Part shown: in pieces, positions 21,045 to 32,296 of the stretch
Layout of the letters: each line of letters begins with the position of its first letter
How positions within the stretch are numbered: position 1 is the first letter of the stretch
Assembly (NCBI RefSeq): GCF_050947875.1
Contig: NC_134569.1
Location: 35,811,277-35,875,276 of the forward strand
Origin: Dermacentor variabilis
Taxonomy: Eukaryota > Arthropoda > Arachnida > Ixodida > Ixodidae
Length of the DNA stretch: 64,000 nucleotides
Direction: 5' to 3'
Made by a program: the position numbers and the translations under genes
The notes under the pieces: generated by a model
Database searches by the model: none
Told to the model about the DNA's origin: nothing
Seen by the model: only the letters and a program-made list of their open reading frames with translations

Positions 21045-24000
21045 AGTAATGAAGAAGGTCCCCTAAGGGAACATCAGAAGAGCATCGCCGTCGATAATAG
21101 AAGAAGGAGTAAAACAAGAAAAATAGCTCGCCATGCAATAGGCTACATAAAAATGCAGGACGGCAGAAGAAAGGAAAAGTGGGCAGAGATTGAGGATCAG
21201 TTACACAGAGAACAAATAGGGGTGTATGCGGTTACAGAAACGCACCTTAGAGACTCAGAAGAGCTGCCAGTTATTGAGAATTATGTTTGGGAAGGGTGCA
21301 ACAGAACTAAGTCAGAAAGAAAGGGAGGGGGAGTCGGAACGCTCATCCATCAGGGGGCCAAATGGAAAAGAGTAAATTCACATAGTCAAGAGCATCTTTG
21401 GTTATCAGGTACAATGAGTGGGAAAGAAACTTGGCTGGGCGTTACGTATTTGTGGACCGAAAAAAATAGCACAGAGAAGAATAAAGAGTTAGTGGAATGC
21501 ATAATCGCTGATATTAAGGGTTTCGGGAGTGGTGCTGAAATTGTCCTATTAGGTGACATGAATGCCCACATACAGGATTTAGATGGCTATACCGACAATA
21601 ACGGGAAGTCAATGCTGGACCTTTGTGAGCAACATAACCTCGTGATCGTGAATGCAGGGCCTAAATGTGAAGGACAGATCACGTGGGAAGTGGGAAACCG
21701 GCAATCGACCATTGATTACTGTCTGATGACAGAAGGAATTCATGATCAGTTGAGAGAACTGGTCATTGATGAGGAAGGGTTTAACAGCATAGGGAGTGAC
21801 CATAAACGCATCATATTGAAAATGGGATATTGTAGTTGGGAAAGAGAGCAAGGAGAGCAAAATGGCCAGCCCAAATTTGAATGCTGAACAAATAGCAAAT
21901 ACAGTCACTAGAGTTGAGGAAGAGGCAAATGGCCAAGTAAAGAGTGGGAATATAGTGAGCTTCTAAGTGTAACAACGACAGAAATACGGAAAGAGAAACA
22001 ACATGTTCGTTGGAAAGGAAAAAAGAAACCGAAAAGCTGGTGGAACATGGAGATACGAGAAGCGATCGCCGAACGACAGAAAGCATCTCGAGAGCACAGG
22101 CAGGCAAAGAAGGCGCAGTTGCCACAGGATGAAGCAACTAGTAAATGGGTAATATACCGGGAGAAAAAGTCTATGCTTCAAATACTGGTGCAAGCAAAAT
22201 TAAAAGGTGAAAGTGAACGTTGGTTATCAGAAATACGTGAGAAAAAGAAGGCCGCACCTAGAATATTTTGGAACCGCATAAAATTATTAGGCAGGAAGTC
22301 AACAACAATACAACAACATATCCTAGACGAAGATGAAAACAGACTGGAAGGAGAAGCGGCAATAAATTAAATCCGAAAAGCTACAGCCGAATCTTTCCAA
22401 GGCAATGACGAGGTTATACTTGATGAAAAAAAGAGCATGAAAGAGACCCAAGGGGAAAAGCAGCTGGTGCTGACAAATTTAAACTGGAAGAAAGTGGAAG
22501 AGAAAATTCCTAAGCGCACAGCCACAGGGCTAGACGAGGTTCCCGTTAGGCTGATAAATGAACTAGGACCAAAAAGTAAGGAAGCTCTGGTGAAAGCAGT
22601 GGAAAAAACTTTAAAAGATAGACGAATACCAGACAGTTGGCGACAAAGTAGAATGAATTTAATTTATAAAGATAAGGGAGAGAAAGACAGAATACACTCG
22701 TATAGACCATTGACCATTACATCGGTAATATACAGGCTAACAATGCAGGCAATCAAATTAAAGCTTCAAGCATGGACAGAGAATAATGGCATTTTGGGAG
22801 AGCTTCAGAATGGCTTCAGAATAGGTAGGCGTTTGGACGATAACTTGTTTGTTCTTATTCAGTGTATTGAAATATCAAAAGTAGAAAGCAGACCGTTGTA
22901 TGTGGCCTTTTTAGACATTACAGGAGCCTACGACAACGTAGACCGCAACATTTTGTGGGATATTCTGGAAGGGGAAGGCTTAGGTAACGATTGTATACAG
23001 CTTTTGAGAGAGATTTACCTAGAAAATACCGTTTGCGTTGAATGGGAAGGGATGAGGAGCGAGGAGAAAGTTCATATCAACAAGGGACTGAGGCAGGGGT
23101 GCCCTTTATCCCCGCTGCTGTTTATGATGTACATAGTGAGGATGGAGAGGGCGCTAGAAGGAAGAAATATCGGGTTTAATCACTCATGCAAACAGGCGGG
23201 TACAGTAATAGAGCACCAACTCCCAGGCTTATTTTATGCGGACGACATTGTGTTGCTAGCTAACAAGCAAAGTGATTTGCAACGTCTGGCTAATATCTGT
23301 GGACAGGAAGACAACAATTTAGGTTTGAAATTTAGTGTTAGAAAATCAGGTGTTATGGTATTCAATGAAAACGGTGAACAGACAGTGGAGATACAGGGCC
23401 AAGAAATACCTCGGGTAAAAGAATATAAATACCTTGGTATATGGATAAACCAAGGCAATGGATCTATGGAAACACAGGAAAAAAACCATAACAGTAAAGG
23501 GGAAGAGAAATGCAGCCATAATGAAGCACAGAGCGCTATGGGGATACAATAGGTACGAGATCCTCCGAGGTATGTGGAAAGGTTTAATGGTTCCAGGACT
23601 TACTTTTGGAAATGCGGTTGTTTGCTATAAAGCAAGGGTACAATCAGGACTCGACGGGAACCAAAGGTCAGCGGGTCGCCTTGCATTGGGCGCTCACGGG
23701 AAGACTACAAATGAAGCTGTGCAGGATGATATGGGCTGGACTAGTTTTGAAGTGAGGGAAGCTCGCAGTAAAATTGAGTATGAAGAACGGCTGAGGAATA
23801 TAGAAGAAAGTAAAGGGGCTGGGAGAGTGTTCAGGTATCTAGATGTACAGGAAAAACATTGATTCACAGTGGAGGAATAGAACAAGGAAGCTTACCAGGA
23901 AGTATGCGGCCTGTTGGGTGGACAACACAGCAACAAAGAAGGTCAAGAGCAAAGTCAGAGAGGCTGAATTAATCTCATGGGTGGCGGCAATGGAAAAAAA

Positions 24001-24392
24001 CCTGCCATGAGTAACTACTTTAGAGGAAAAAACAAAATCAGGGAAGAAACCATTTATGACAACTCAAAGGGAAGCTCATTACTTCTCGAAGCGAGATCGG
24101 GATGGCTTAGAAACACGCCCCTAAATAGCGAGATATAAGAAGGAAGAAGAAGCACGTGCTTGCTGTGGTAAAGCTAGGGAAACTACGGAGTGTGTTTTAT
24201 TAGAATGTGAAGACGTCTACCCAACGGTCGATTTAGGTACCACTGGCCTTGGGTTCAGAGGGAGCAGTGGTAAAGCAAACATGTCCGCAATGGACATTAG
24301 TAAGAGGTGACTGGAGGATTGGTGGAAGAAAAGTAGGGAAACTACAAAAGACGGAGACGTACAAAAGCACAGTTCGCAATAGAGGATCAGAA
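21045..24392 (+). pseudogene. LINE ORF2: endonuclease, reverse transcriptase and C-terminal zinc motif, broken
   Basis: The first part encodes an exonuclease-endonuclease-phosphatase domain with VTETHL, GGGVGTLI, LLGDMNAH, STIDYCLM and GSDHKRI, the expected catalytic motifs. A frameshift near 21870, compensated near 21940, is followed by a linker (KPKSWWNMEI) and an in-frame TAA at 22368-22370. The reverse transcriptase spans about 22437-23470 with SYRPLTITSV, FLDITGAYDNV, GLRQGCPLSPLLF, FYADDIVLLA and YKYLGIWI. Another frameshift near 23465 leads to the thumb region (NAAIMKHRALWGYNRYE), then a TGA (near 23860) and later decayed sequence with a Cys-rich remnant (ACCGKARETTECVLLEC). There is no RNase H. 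At least four lesions make it non-functional. Confidence 0.85.
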
Positions 24393-24545
24393 ATTTTGGG
24401 CGTGGTAGTTTATAGTGTTTTCATTTCTTTTTTCATTGTTTAACCTAGGTAGGATATTAGGCAGTATAGTACCAAGAGCTTGGTGGCGCAACCCACCGCC
24501 CCGTTCCAAAGGGGACGCTCATAATATCCATCCATCCATCCATCG

Positions 24546-25592
24546 CTTCGTGGAACGCAGCAGCGAGAGCCAGGCTCCGACGAGTGGGCGGCAGGCAGCG
24601 TCGTCTATGTAGCGGAACTAGGAGTGTTTATGGCCGCCGCCGATGAACATACGGCACCGGGCGAGTGTTGCAACGGCCCCAGCAGCGCCGGCCTTCCTTA
24701 TTTCCATACCTGTATGAAATATACAAACGGTCGAGCGAGTCGGTCCCGCGGTGCCGAGTCCGCCGGGCACGAAGCGGCGGCGTTTTGCAAGTCCCTCCTC
24801 AAACAGACTTTCTCCTGCGCCGGGTTCATTTGCAGCTTCGTCGTTCTCCCTCCTCAGACTCTCAACATGTCCTCTCCGTGTAACGAGAGTTGAGCATTTC
24901 GCGAGCCGGCGCGCTGCCCGAGCCGCCTGGAATATTCATGACCCGCCGCCTAGGAAAGCGCAAAGCAAGGAAAGCGACTGTGGGCGCTGCAGCGTGCGCG
25001 AACGGGTTCTCGTTACTTGGCCATCGCGTGCCGTTGCTGCCGGCGCTTCGTTTCTCGCGCGCGATATTCCACGCGGCGGCTGCACACCGGTGTTTTATAT
25101 TCTCCAGGTTGCGTCTTTCCGTTCGTCATTTTTCTCCCTCGCTTCTCGGGCAGTGTGCTCTGCTAGAAAAAAATGGAAGAAGAAGGACCTGTGGAGAGGG
25201 GGCTTGCATGGATCATGAAAAAAAAGTAGGGACCTTACACTGCTTGGACCGTCGGTTGGAGATGACTTGGCAATCAGTAGGAGTAGGAAGAGAAAATGGA
25301 GACTGCATTCTAGACTTATTGTCTTTAAGGGGAAACAGTGGCTGGCACTGTTTCTCTTCGTGCGTTGAATTAGCCAGATGCAGAAAAAAAAATGGCGAAG
25401 AACGAAGTTCTTTCACGAGCAAACATCGCGAGCTTTTTCGGCTGTCATGGAGATATGAAACTCGCTCGGCTGGTCGTCGAGGAGAAACGTGTTTCTTTTT
25501 GTGTGTGTCCGTGTGGTGATGAATATGCTACTCGCGCGGTTCTTGCATCGTCCGTTCCTCATTCGCTGGTGTGTGTGTGTGCGTGTCTTCAG
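24546..25592 (+). promoter_or_regulatory. CpG-rich segment ending in a consensus splice donor; possible 5' exon or promoter
   Basis: The stretch to about 25090 is much richer in CG dinucleotides than its surroundings (GCGAGCCGGCGCGCTGCCCG and similar). Frames are open here but show no domain. At 25589-25598 the sequence CTTCAG|GTAAGT is a textbook donor, with the GT at 25593-25594. A non-coding first exon on the plus strand is one reading; a GC-rich repeat is another. The only host-type exon in the window is also on the plus strand, 25 kb further on. Confidence 0.25.
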
Positions 25593-26203
25593 GTAAGTTT
25601 GCCAAAGAACGGGGAACCCTAATCTGCAAACCGGCTTGCTTGCTTAAACAACTCTGCATGGTTTATGGTGTTCTTATTTATTTTGATTTATTTTCTACCT
25701 CCACTGCTGGAAAATACATTTTTTTTGGAGCTTGCAACCAAAAAGTATGCTTTCCAAGCAGCCACTTAATAAAGTGTAACAACGCTTATTCAAATATGAG
25801 AGAACTGTGCTTTCACTAATTTATTTCTTACTCCTGCAGCCTGAAGACCTGTAGCATGCGTAAATAAAGAATAAGTAAATATTACAAGACTTATTTTTGC
25901 AGTTGTAGAGTCAGATTCACAATTTATGACCACATTGTTCTAGAACTAATAATATGCTTTGCGCACAACACAAAACATTTACTAGCCGGCAACTCGGTTC
26001 ATGCGCATAAACACACTATGACGCGGTAATCTAATGACTGCAGCATCAGCTACGTAGGTCCATGAAAAAAGTTAGCCACAGAAATTGCACAAAGAAACGA
26101 ACATACAGATTTCGTGAAGATCTTTAGTGGCACGAGCATCGAGTGACACTGTTGTTTCTTATGCAGCACTTCCAGTTTACCTCCTGAGACAACCAAGGAG
26201 GAA
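25593..26203. other. No gene recognised
   Basis: AT-rich sequence without recognisable frames or repeats. Confidence 0.5.
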
Positions 26204-26510
26204 TTTCAAAATAAATCAGAAAAAAATAAAAAAATTGGTGCAGTACAAAATTAATGGGCTTCATTATAGATATGATTTGAGAGCATAAGTTTAGTTACAA
26301 GTTGAGTTGCCGAATTGTTTGGAATAATAAGAATTAACTAGAAATCACTGAGACGATCGGGGGATTAAATTCAAAATAAATCAGAAAAAACAGTACAGTA
26401 CAAATTTCATGGGTTTCATTGTAGATATAATATCAGAGCAGAAGTTTAATTGCAAGTTGAGTTACTCAAGTGTATAGAATAATTAGAATTAATTATAAAT
26501 CACTGATTAC
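26204..26510 (+). repeat. 165-bp direct duplication, two diverged copies
   Basis: Copy starts at TTCAAAATAAATCAGAAAAA (26205 and 26370), followed in both by CAGTACAAA, ATGGGNTTCATTNTAGATAT, AGTTNNNTTNCAAGTTGAGTT and GAATTAA...AAATCACTGA. The period is 165 bases. It is AT-rich with no coding potential and may be part of a larger tandem or satellite-like unit. Confidence 0.85.
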
Positions 26511-26534
26511 CGGAAGCCAAAGCACAGAATGGTA

Positions 26535-26570
26535 GAATTTCGCCACTTGAGCACTACGTTGGCGAAATTC
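26535..26570. repeat. Hairpin with perfect 11-bp stem
   Basis: GAATTTCGCCA and TGGCGAAATTC enclose a 14-base loop, 25 bases after the duplicated segment ends. Confidence 0.85.
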
Positions 26571-27283
26571 CTGGAAACCCGGATGTAGACAGCGGAAATA
26601 ATGACGTTAACAATGACGTCACACACTAGCAGGTGGCATGATATTTAACCGGCTAATTAATGGAAAACAGTTGCTTCCGAGTTCGGTGCGCGCACTGCGT
26701 TCGCCTAAAGTTAACCCAAAGTATGTCAACGACGAGGTGCGAGTGCCAATAAGAGACACTGCAGTCCAAGATTAGGGTCGCCTACCATTTTTTCTTCCCA
26801 TATTCTATTTATTTCTGGTTATTCGTCAGCAAGAGTGCCCTGCTCCGACTATACCGGAAGTGCGGTTTCGTGCTGGACAACGTCGAACGTAAAAGGGAAC
26901 TAAATGCAGCAGGAATCGTTATAGTATAAAACAAGACCCCAACACTGATTACAGTCCCTTAAGCAAGTAGCCTAAAATTTCATCAAAATGCTTTTTCCTA
27001 TCACTTATAGAACTGAAGCTTCGTGATACATACGATGCAAATTACACGTCTTTATACGCCTGCGGAAGCCCGAAGAAGTGCTCGTGTGTTGAAGCCTGTA
27101 TGTGTTCGCATACAGAGCCCCGGCCTAACGTGGATTGAATACATCCAGCAGGGCGTTTTGGCTAGAGTAATGTTGAATAATGTTGGTAACTTAGCGAAAA
27201 GAAATCGCTGATATAGCGAGTTCTGCCTTTTCCCGGCTCTTTCGAAATATTTTTGTAATAATTTTTCTTAAGTGTCACCCTGA
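26571..27283. other. No gene recognised
   Basis: A short 62-codon frame from 27023 has no family resemblance. Nothing else was recognised. Confidence 0.5.
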
Positions 27284-27395
27284 AAGATAGAGAGAAGCAA
27301 GGAGAGAAAAGGCAGGAGGCTAACTAGATGAACATACCGTTTGATACCCTACACTGGGGGTAAGAAAAAGGAGGAGTAGAAGGAGAAAAAAAATG
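27284..27395 (-). mobile_element. 5'-truncated 3' end of the I-type LINE family
   Basis: On the minus strand it has C/T-rich sequence, AGTGTAGGGTATCAAAC, AGTTAGCCTCCTGCC and a CTCTCTATC terminus, the same layout as 10868-10990 and the end of the full LINE at 42625. Five to ten percent divergence from those copies is apparent in the core. Confidence 0.5.
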
Positions 27396-27484
27396 AAAGT
27401 TACTTTTTGTTTTAGAACGTGTGCTTTACTGTGGTTTGTAAAGTGGATGATACAGAAAGTAAACTCACTTGATGAAATTCCTCA

Positions 27485-27715
27485 AGAGACTTTGGCAGAG
27501 TGTAGTGGCTTTGGCGTTGCGCTGCTAATCCCAAGGGCCCGGAATCGAATCCTTGCCGCGGCGGCTGCATTTCGATGACAGCGAAATCCAAAAACGCTCG
27601 TGTTCCGTGCTTTGTGTACACGTCAAAGAACCCCAGGAGGTCGAAATTAATGCGGTGTACCTCAGCTACGGCGTTCATCATAATCATATCGTGGTTTTGC
27701 CAAGTAAGATCCTAG
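27485..27715 (+). mobile_element. tRNA-derived SINE, Ruka-like, diverged copy 3
   Basis: In plus orientation: tRNA-like head (GTAGTGGCTTTGGCGTTGCG), B box-like GGAATCGAATCC, GCATTTCGATGACAGCGAAAT, AAAGAACCCCAGGAGGTCGA and TCGTGGTTTTGCCAAGTAA. It is the most divergent of the three SINEs and so probably the oldest. The boundaries are approximate. Confidence 0.75.
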
Positions 27716-28223
27716 ACTAATGTTTGATTAACTTTGCTTGAGTTCAATGTTTCGCCCCCATTTTATCCTCAGGGCGATGTGCGTTTCTATTTGTTGCTAA
27801 ATATTTCGAAGGACATAACAAAGACCTAACTATCTGGGTACAACAAAGCTGCTTTTGCAATCCAAAGCAGGATCTTGATATCCGGTAGAATTCAAGAAAA
27901 TCGAAGTTTTTCCTTTTTACACTCAGACCGTTCACTCTGAACTTCTGGACGAAAATTAAAATATAGTTTCACAGAACAAGGTTTCAAAGAACAATATAGT
28001 TTCAAAAACAATATGAACATGAAAAAAAGATACAATTTGGAGAAAATCATCATCATTATCATAATCATATCTTGGCGAGTTTCTGTTAAAATCAGGCAGA
28101 GGCGATGACGACACTGGCGCATCCTAAACCGTCCATAAGTATCTCTATGACGCTGCTACCCTTGGCGTGTTCAATATAGCGTAGGTTTGAGCATGTTGGT
28201 ATTTCATAACTTTTAGTTCTTTA
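27716..28223. other. No gene recognised
   Basis: AT-rich with short frames only. Confidence 0.5.
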
Positions 28224-28350
28224 GCGCACAAAAAGGAACGAGAGACAGAGGTAGAACACGGACACAGCGCTGCGTCCAGCGCTGTGTCCGGCACTGTGGA
28301 CACAGCGCTGTGCCCGCGTCGTACCTCTGTCTCGTCCCTTTTTGTGCACT
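28224..28350. repeat. 127-bp palindromic element
   Basis: The left arm GCGCACAAAAAGGAACGAGA...CAGAGGTAGAACACGGACAC is mirrored by the complement of the right arm, AGTGCACAAAAAGGGACGAG...CAGAGGTACGACGCGGGCAC. The centre contains several GCGCTG(T/C)GTCC units. Such a structure is typical of a tiny foldback MITE. No clear target duplication was found. Confidence 0.8.
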
Positions 28351-30506
28351 AGAAACCTAAGAGACTTGAATATGTTATACTCGCATCGTCTACCGACGAC
28401 ACGCAAGCAGCCGTCTTTGCGCGGTGTGTTGCACATTTGTCTTGAAGAAAGCCAATTTCTCGTACCCAGCATGGTCTAAAATAAATTACTCCATGTTGTT
28501 TCTCTGTTTTTCCCGTCAACAGCAAATGCTGAACCCCGGGTGCACTTTTATTGCCACGAAGAAAGAAGTGCTTCAATGCAATCTTTTGTTTTGTTGTCGA
28601 AACCGCCTTTATTCTTGTCTCGGAGACACTAATGGCTAGTTGAACTCAAATTTATGACCAGGCTAGAAAAAGACAGCTCTCTTCATTCTTTTCTCCTGTG
28701 ATAAACTTATTTTCGGTAAGTTGTCAGCGCTCGGTAGAGATCAATGTACGATTCTACAAAAGTGTTTCTTCGGAGCAAAAGCGGGACGCACTAAGAAGTT
28801 TTTCTTTCTTTCTTTTTAGGAAGTAACAAATGACATAAATGAGCAAAATATCAAGAGACCAGAAGCAAGAGTATTTTGCAACTGCTGCGTTAATGCTGCC
28901 GCACTATCTGTTATCGTGAACTTCGCTCAGCAATATATTTGGGACACTTGGCGTCTGAATCGCATAATAAAATTTAATTGCAGGACGGCGAATACGTGAT
29001 TTCGACAAGCAGGTTTTAAGCCTCACGAAAAATAGAGAGAGTGAGGGACAGAGAGAGAGAGAGAGAGTTTGTCATTATTAATTTATTTCGCTTTCATGCC
29101 CGACTAAACATCATTCCATTCGAAATGTCAGATTGGAGAGGCACAATGATCTGACAAGGCCTAGACGATCCTGTGTACTTTTCCCACGGTGAGTGTTCTC
29201 GTGCTGCACGCGGAAAGGGCTTGGCTGAGGCTTAGTCTTTCGGGAAACAAAGAGCACGCTCGCTCTTTTCCTGGCGTAGCTAGTACAGCGGATAGGCAAA
29301 GAGCGCCCAAGTCCTCGCTGCCATTGCCGTGGGGCAAACCCAGCCCAGCCGGTTCAAACTGGCACAGCGGTCCGAAGTCACGTTGTGAGGACGTGCGCCA
29401 GCACTGCCTCTCTGGCTTTTGCCCTAAGCAGAGTTGGCCAAGCGCAAGACGAAAAAAAAAATTGCGTGACAAAAAGAAGCCGTCTACACAAATTTAAGCA
29501 ATAGAAAAATTGAAAAAAAAAATAAAGAACATCATGAAAAAAGTGTGGCCAACCTTTTTATGGTTTTGTTCGATCGTTGCGTCCCGTCTCCCTTGCTCTT
29601 TTTTGTTTCCTTTTATTATGGATTTTCACTTATACGTGGTCAGCTCGTGGACAGTCCTGGCGTTGACTTGATTCGCGACGTCACTTGGTTTTAGTTATAA
29701 AGACAATTGATTTTCATTTCGTCTAATTCAGTTCGAACTTTGTTATCCTGGTTTTTCAGTGCAATTGACTTGCTCGCGCCTGTCTGCGCTGATGGTTTTA
29801 ACGTGAGTTGGTTCCGAAGTTATAGTGGTGCGTCTGCATGCGTGCACATGTTTGCGGCAGGTACATGATAATGTAACTTCAGAATTTGAAGTCCCACATT
29901 CAGTTAAAATTATAGAGTTTATAGGTAACCTAAAGCCAAGGAACTTGATGCTGTAGTATTTGCGAACTACCAACCCCCATTTCATTCGTACATGTTTACA
30001 AATTATGACCTCAGGCTCTTTCTGCCACCACCGTCATATAGGTGACATGCATTGTGGCATCAATAAAAAGATAAAGTGCTATTATGCGCACATGCTTACA
30101 GCAATAATTAACTAAAACAGACGCATCTTAATAAACTACATATATGTCAAGAGTACTCCTAGCTGTCCTCGGTTGGCAGCCAACAGTAGACTTGGGCTCA
30201 CGATCACTGAATCCGTGAATGTGTTTTTTCTGATTTCTCATACGAGATAAGGTTCTTTTACGTTGAAGTCAGAAATGAAATCCGCAGCTTCAAGTGCGCA
30301 AGTGCTTGATATACATTCAAGGGTGATACTCATTCCTAAACAGAACACTAGCCTTTCAAGAGCTAATCCTAAACTCCATAATAAAATACCCCGAATAAAC
30401 ATAGCCAAGCGTAGCACTCTATCAGCCTAACTTGACTGGTCAGAGTTTTCAAAATATTTTTTACGTAATACTTCGTATAAGCAACCCCTTTTTAGTGACA
30501 GAACAT
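28351..30506. other. No gene recognised
   Basis: Contains a short (GA)n run at about 29040-29067 and A-rich patches near 29450-29525. Overlapping frames of about 100 codons at 29161-29497 on both strands have no recognisable domain. Confidence 0.5.
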
Positions 30507-30620
30507 GTTTATTTATTTACTTATTTATTTATTTATTTACTTATTTATTTATTTATTTATTATCATACCCTCAGGGACCAATGGGCATTACAGAGGGGGT
30601 AATGCCCGTTGGGTAATGCC
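30507..30620 (-). mobile_element. LINE 3' end with (TAAA)n tail, 5' truncated
   Basis: Read on the minus strand: CTGTAATGCCC, GGTCCCTGAGGGTATGAT and about 14 TAAA-type units. This is the pattern of CR1/Jockey-like 3' termini in ticks. GGGCATTAC at 30583-30591 and GTAATGCCC at 30599-30607 also form a 9-bp-stem hairpin, possibly the 3' RNA element recognised by the reverse transcriptase (inference). Confidence 0.5.
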
Positions 30621-31082
30621 CCCATCACCACTCTACGCGGTTCAAATCTTATATTGCTTGTTTCATACTGAATGCAAACAAGACCCTCAGTCATTCTGCA
30701 TCTACACAATGTCGAATGGTCAAATTTTGCCAATGATCATATTAGTTGATTTGCCTGTATTACATACCATGTACGTACAATTACATACAATTCTATTCAT
30801 TCTTATTTGATTGTTTCACATTGTCTGTTCTCGCAACGAAGCTGTCACCCCCCCCCCTCACACACACACACACACACAATAGAGAAAGAAGAACACACGA
30901 AATTCTTACATTTGATGTCCAGGAAAACAAACAAACACAGACATACCTTCCTGCTTGCATTTTCAAACAATCAATGGAGCTTCCTCATCCCGCTTTGTCG
31001 ATATTGACTTTGATAGTACCTTAGCCATTTGTCAAACCTTGTAGTTGTGGCAATTTGATCAGAATATTGGTTGATTAACTTG
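30621..31082. other. No gene recognised
   Basis: Includes a short C9 plus (CA)n tract at about 30848-30879. No recognisable coding sequence. Confidence 0.5.
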
Positions 31083-31271
31083 TCGATTGATTGATTGATT
31101 GATTGAGTGAGTGAGTGAGTGAGTGAGTGAGTGAGTGAGTGAGTGAGTGAATGAGTGAGTGAGTGAGTGAGTGAGTGAGTGAGTGAGTGAGTGAGTGAGT
31201 GAGTGAGTGAGTGAGTGAGTGAGCGAGCGTGTGATTCATTCATTCATTCGTTCATTCAGTCATTCATTCAC
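31083..31271. repeat. Compound tetranucleotide microsatellite: (TTGA)n, (GTGA)n, (ATTC)n
   Basis: Six TTGA units lead into about 30 GTGA units (to 31224), then after a short GAGCGAGCGTG bridge come about 10 ATTC-type units. It generates spurious Leu-Thr-His-Ser repeats on the minus strand. Confidence 0.95.
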
Positions 31272-32296
31272 AACGTTTAACGTTCCAAACAAATACACAG
31301 AATATATGTGATGGCCTAGCGGAGTGCTCCAGATTAATTTTTTGTTGTTTTGGAGTCGTGCAGACGAACCTGAGTGTGAGCATTTTTACATTCTGCCTCC
31401 CTTAAAGCACGGCCGTCAAAGCCTGTAGACGAGCCTTCGAGCACGTAGTGAGCAAAATAAAAAAAGCAAATGAAAAAGGTCCCCACCACTGTACCAAGGC
31501 AGCGAAAACAATATCGCTGCAAACGTATTTTCTATCCTATACAAACTGTCGAGCAATGCCGCGACCTCGTGTTGAAACGCTCGTCGCGAACATCGATTCT
31601 CACTTTCCAATTTTCCCATAATCTTAAAAGTAGTACAGAGGCGAGCGGCAAAGACCACGAAAGAGGAAAGTTCGTCGCCCTTTGGGTGTCGAGAGAGAAA
31701 CATTGTCGTCGTTGTATCGGACAGCGAATTGATCGTAATAGCGCCGGTGATAAAGAGCCGCTGCGAAGACAAAAGAAACCCCTCTGCCATCCTCCTTTCA
31801 CTCGTTCAGTTGCGAAGGTAAAGCGGCAGAGTGAGAGTGGCGCCAGTGGTCAGAGGGCATCAAAAAATAGCGGCGTGAACCAATGCGATCCCCACCCCCA
31901 TCTGCCGCATACACTGAGGTGTTTCAAATTAATAGCATGGAGTGTGACGTGTTCGTTCCGCGTGAGGCGTGTCGGGAGACGAATGTGTCGAGATGGCACG
32001 TCAGATAGTCGGCCGCCCCGGGCGGATGGAGCGGCCGAAAGCTTACGGAGCGGCCGCACGCAGATGGCTCTGCTGACTCCAAGACCGTGAGGCCACAGAG
32101 CCTTAGTGTCCCGTTGACTTCTTTCGTTTACTTCGTCACGTGGAATAGGGGTCACGTTAGGCTAATCGGCGAGGTCAGCAAATGACATAACGTGTACAAT
32201 AGCGAACAAAAATGCGTGAAATTGCTGCTTCTGTGGAAAATTTATTACCTACGTTTCTAAGCTTGTTACGCGCGGTTTTTTTTTTTTTAATACTGT
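31272..32296. other. No gene recognised; contains an unsupported 206-codon frame
   Basis: A plus-strand frame from 31470 to 32090 is longer than expected by chance in AT-rich DNA, but this stretch is GC-richer and another frame overlaps it on the minus strand. Its sequence is basic and low in hydrophobic residues, without recognisable domain, and no splice context supports it. Confidence 0.3.

Larger units (their letters stand above)
19390..24545 (+). mobile_element. Near full-length, mutated tick LINE (ORF1 with SGNH domain, ORF2 APE-RT), (ATCC)n tail
   Basis: The element has a possible 5' untranslated region, a disrupted ORF1, an overlapping ORF2 with apurinic-type endonuclease and reverse transcriptase, a 3' untranslated segment (GGTGGCGCAACCCACC, CGTTCCAAAGGGGACGCTC) and a (ATCC)n tail at about 24528-24544. 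The whole is about 5.1 kb, so it is close to full length rather than 5'-truncated. I recognise the proteins as typical of an abundant tick LINE, but clade (CR1-related or other) is not settled by eye. The 5' boundary is inferred from the preceding microsatellite. Confidence 0.85.

Noticed and set aside
31083..31271. CRISPR-like or minisatellite array
   Set aside because: Simple tetranucleotide repeats without spacers.
31470..32090. 206-codon basic frame
   Set aside because: Overlapped by antisense frames, without domain or splice context.
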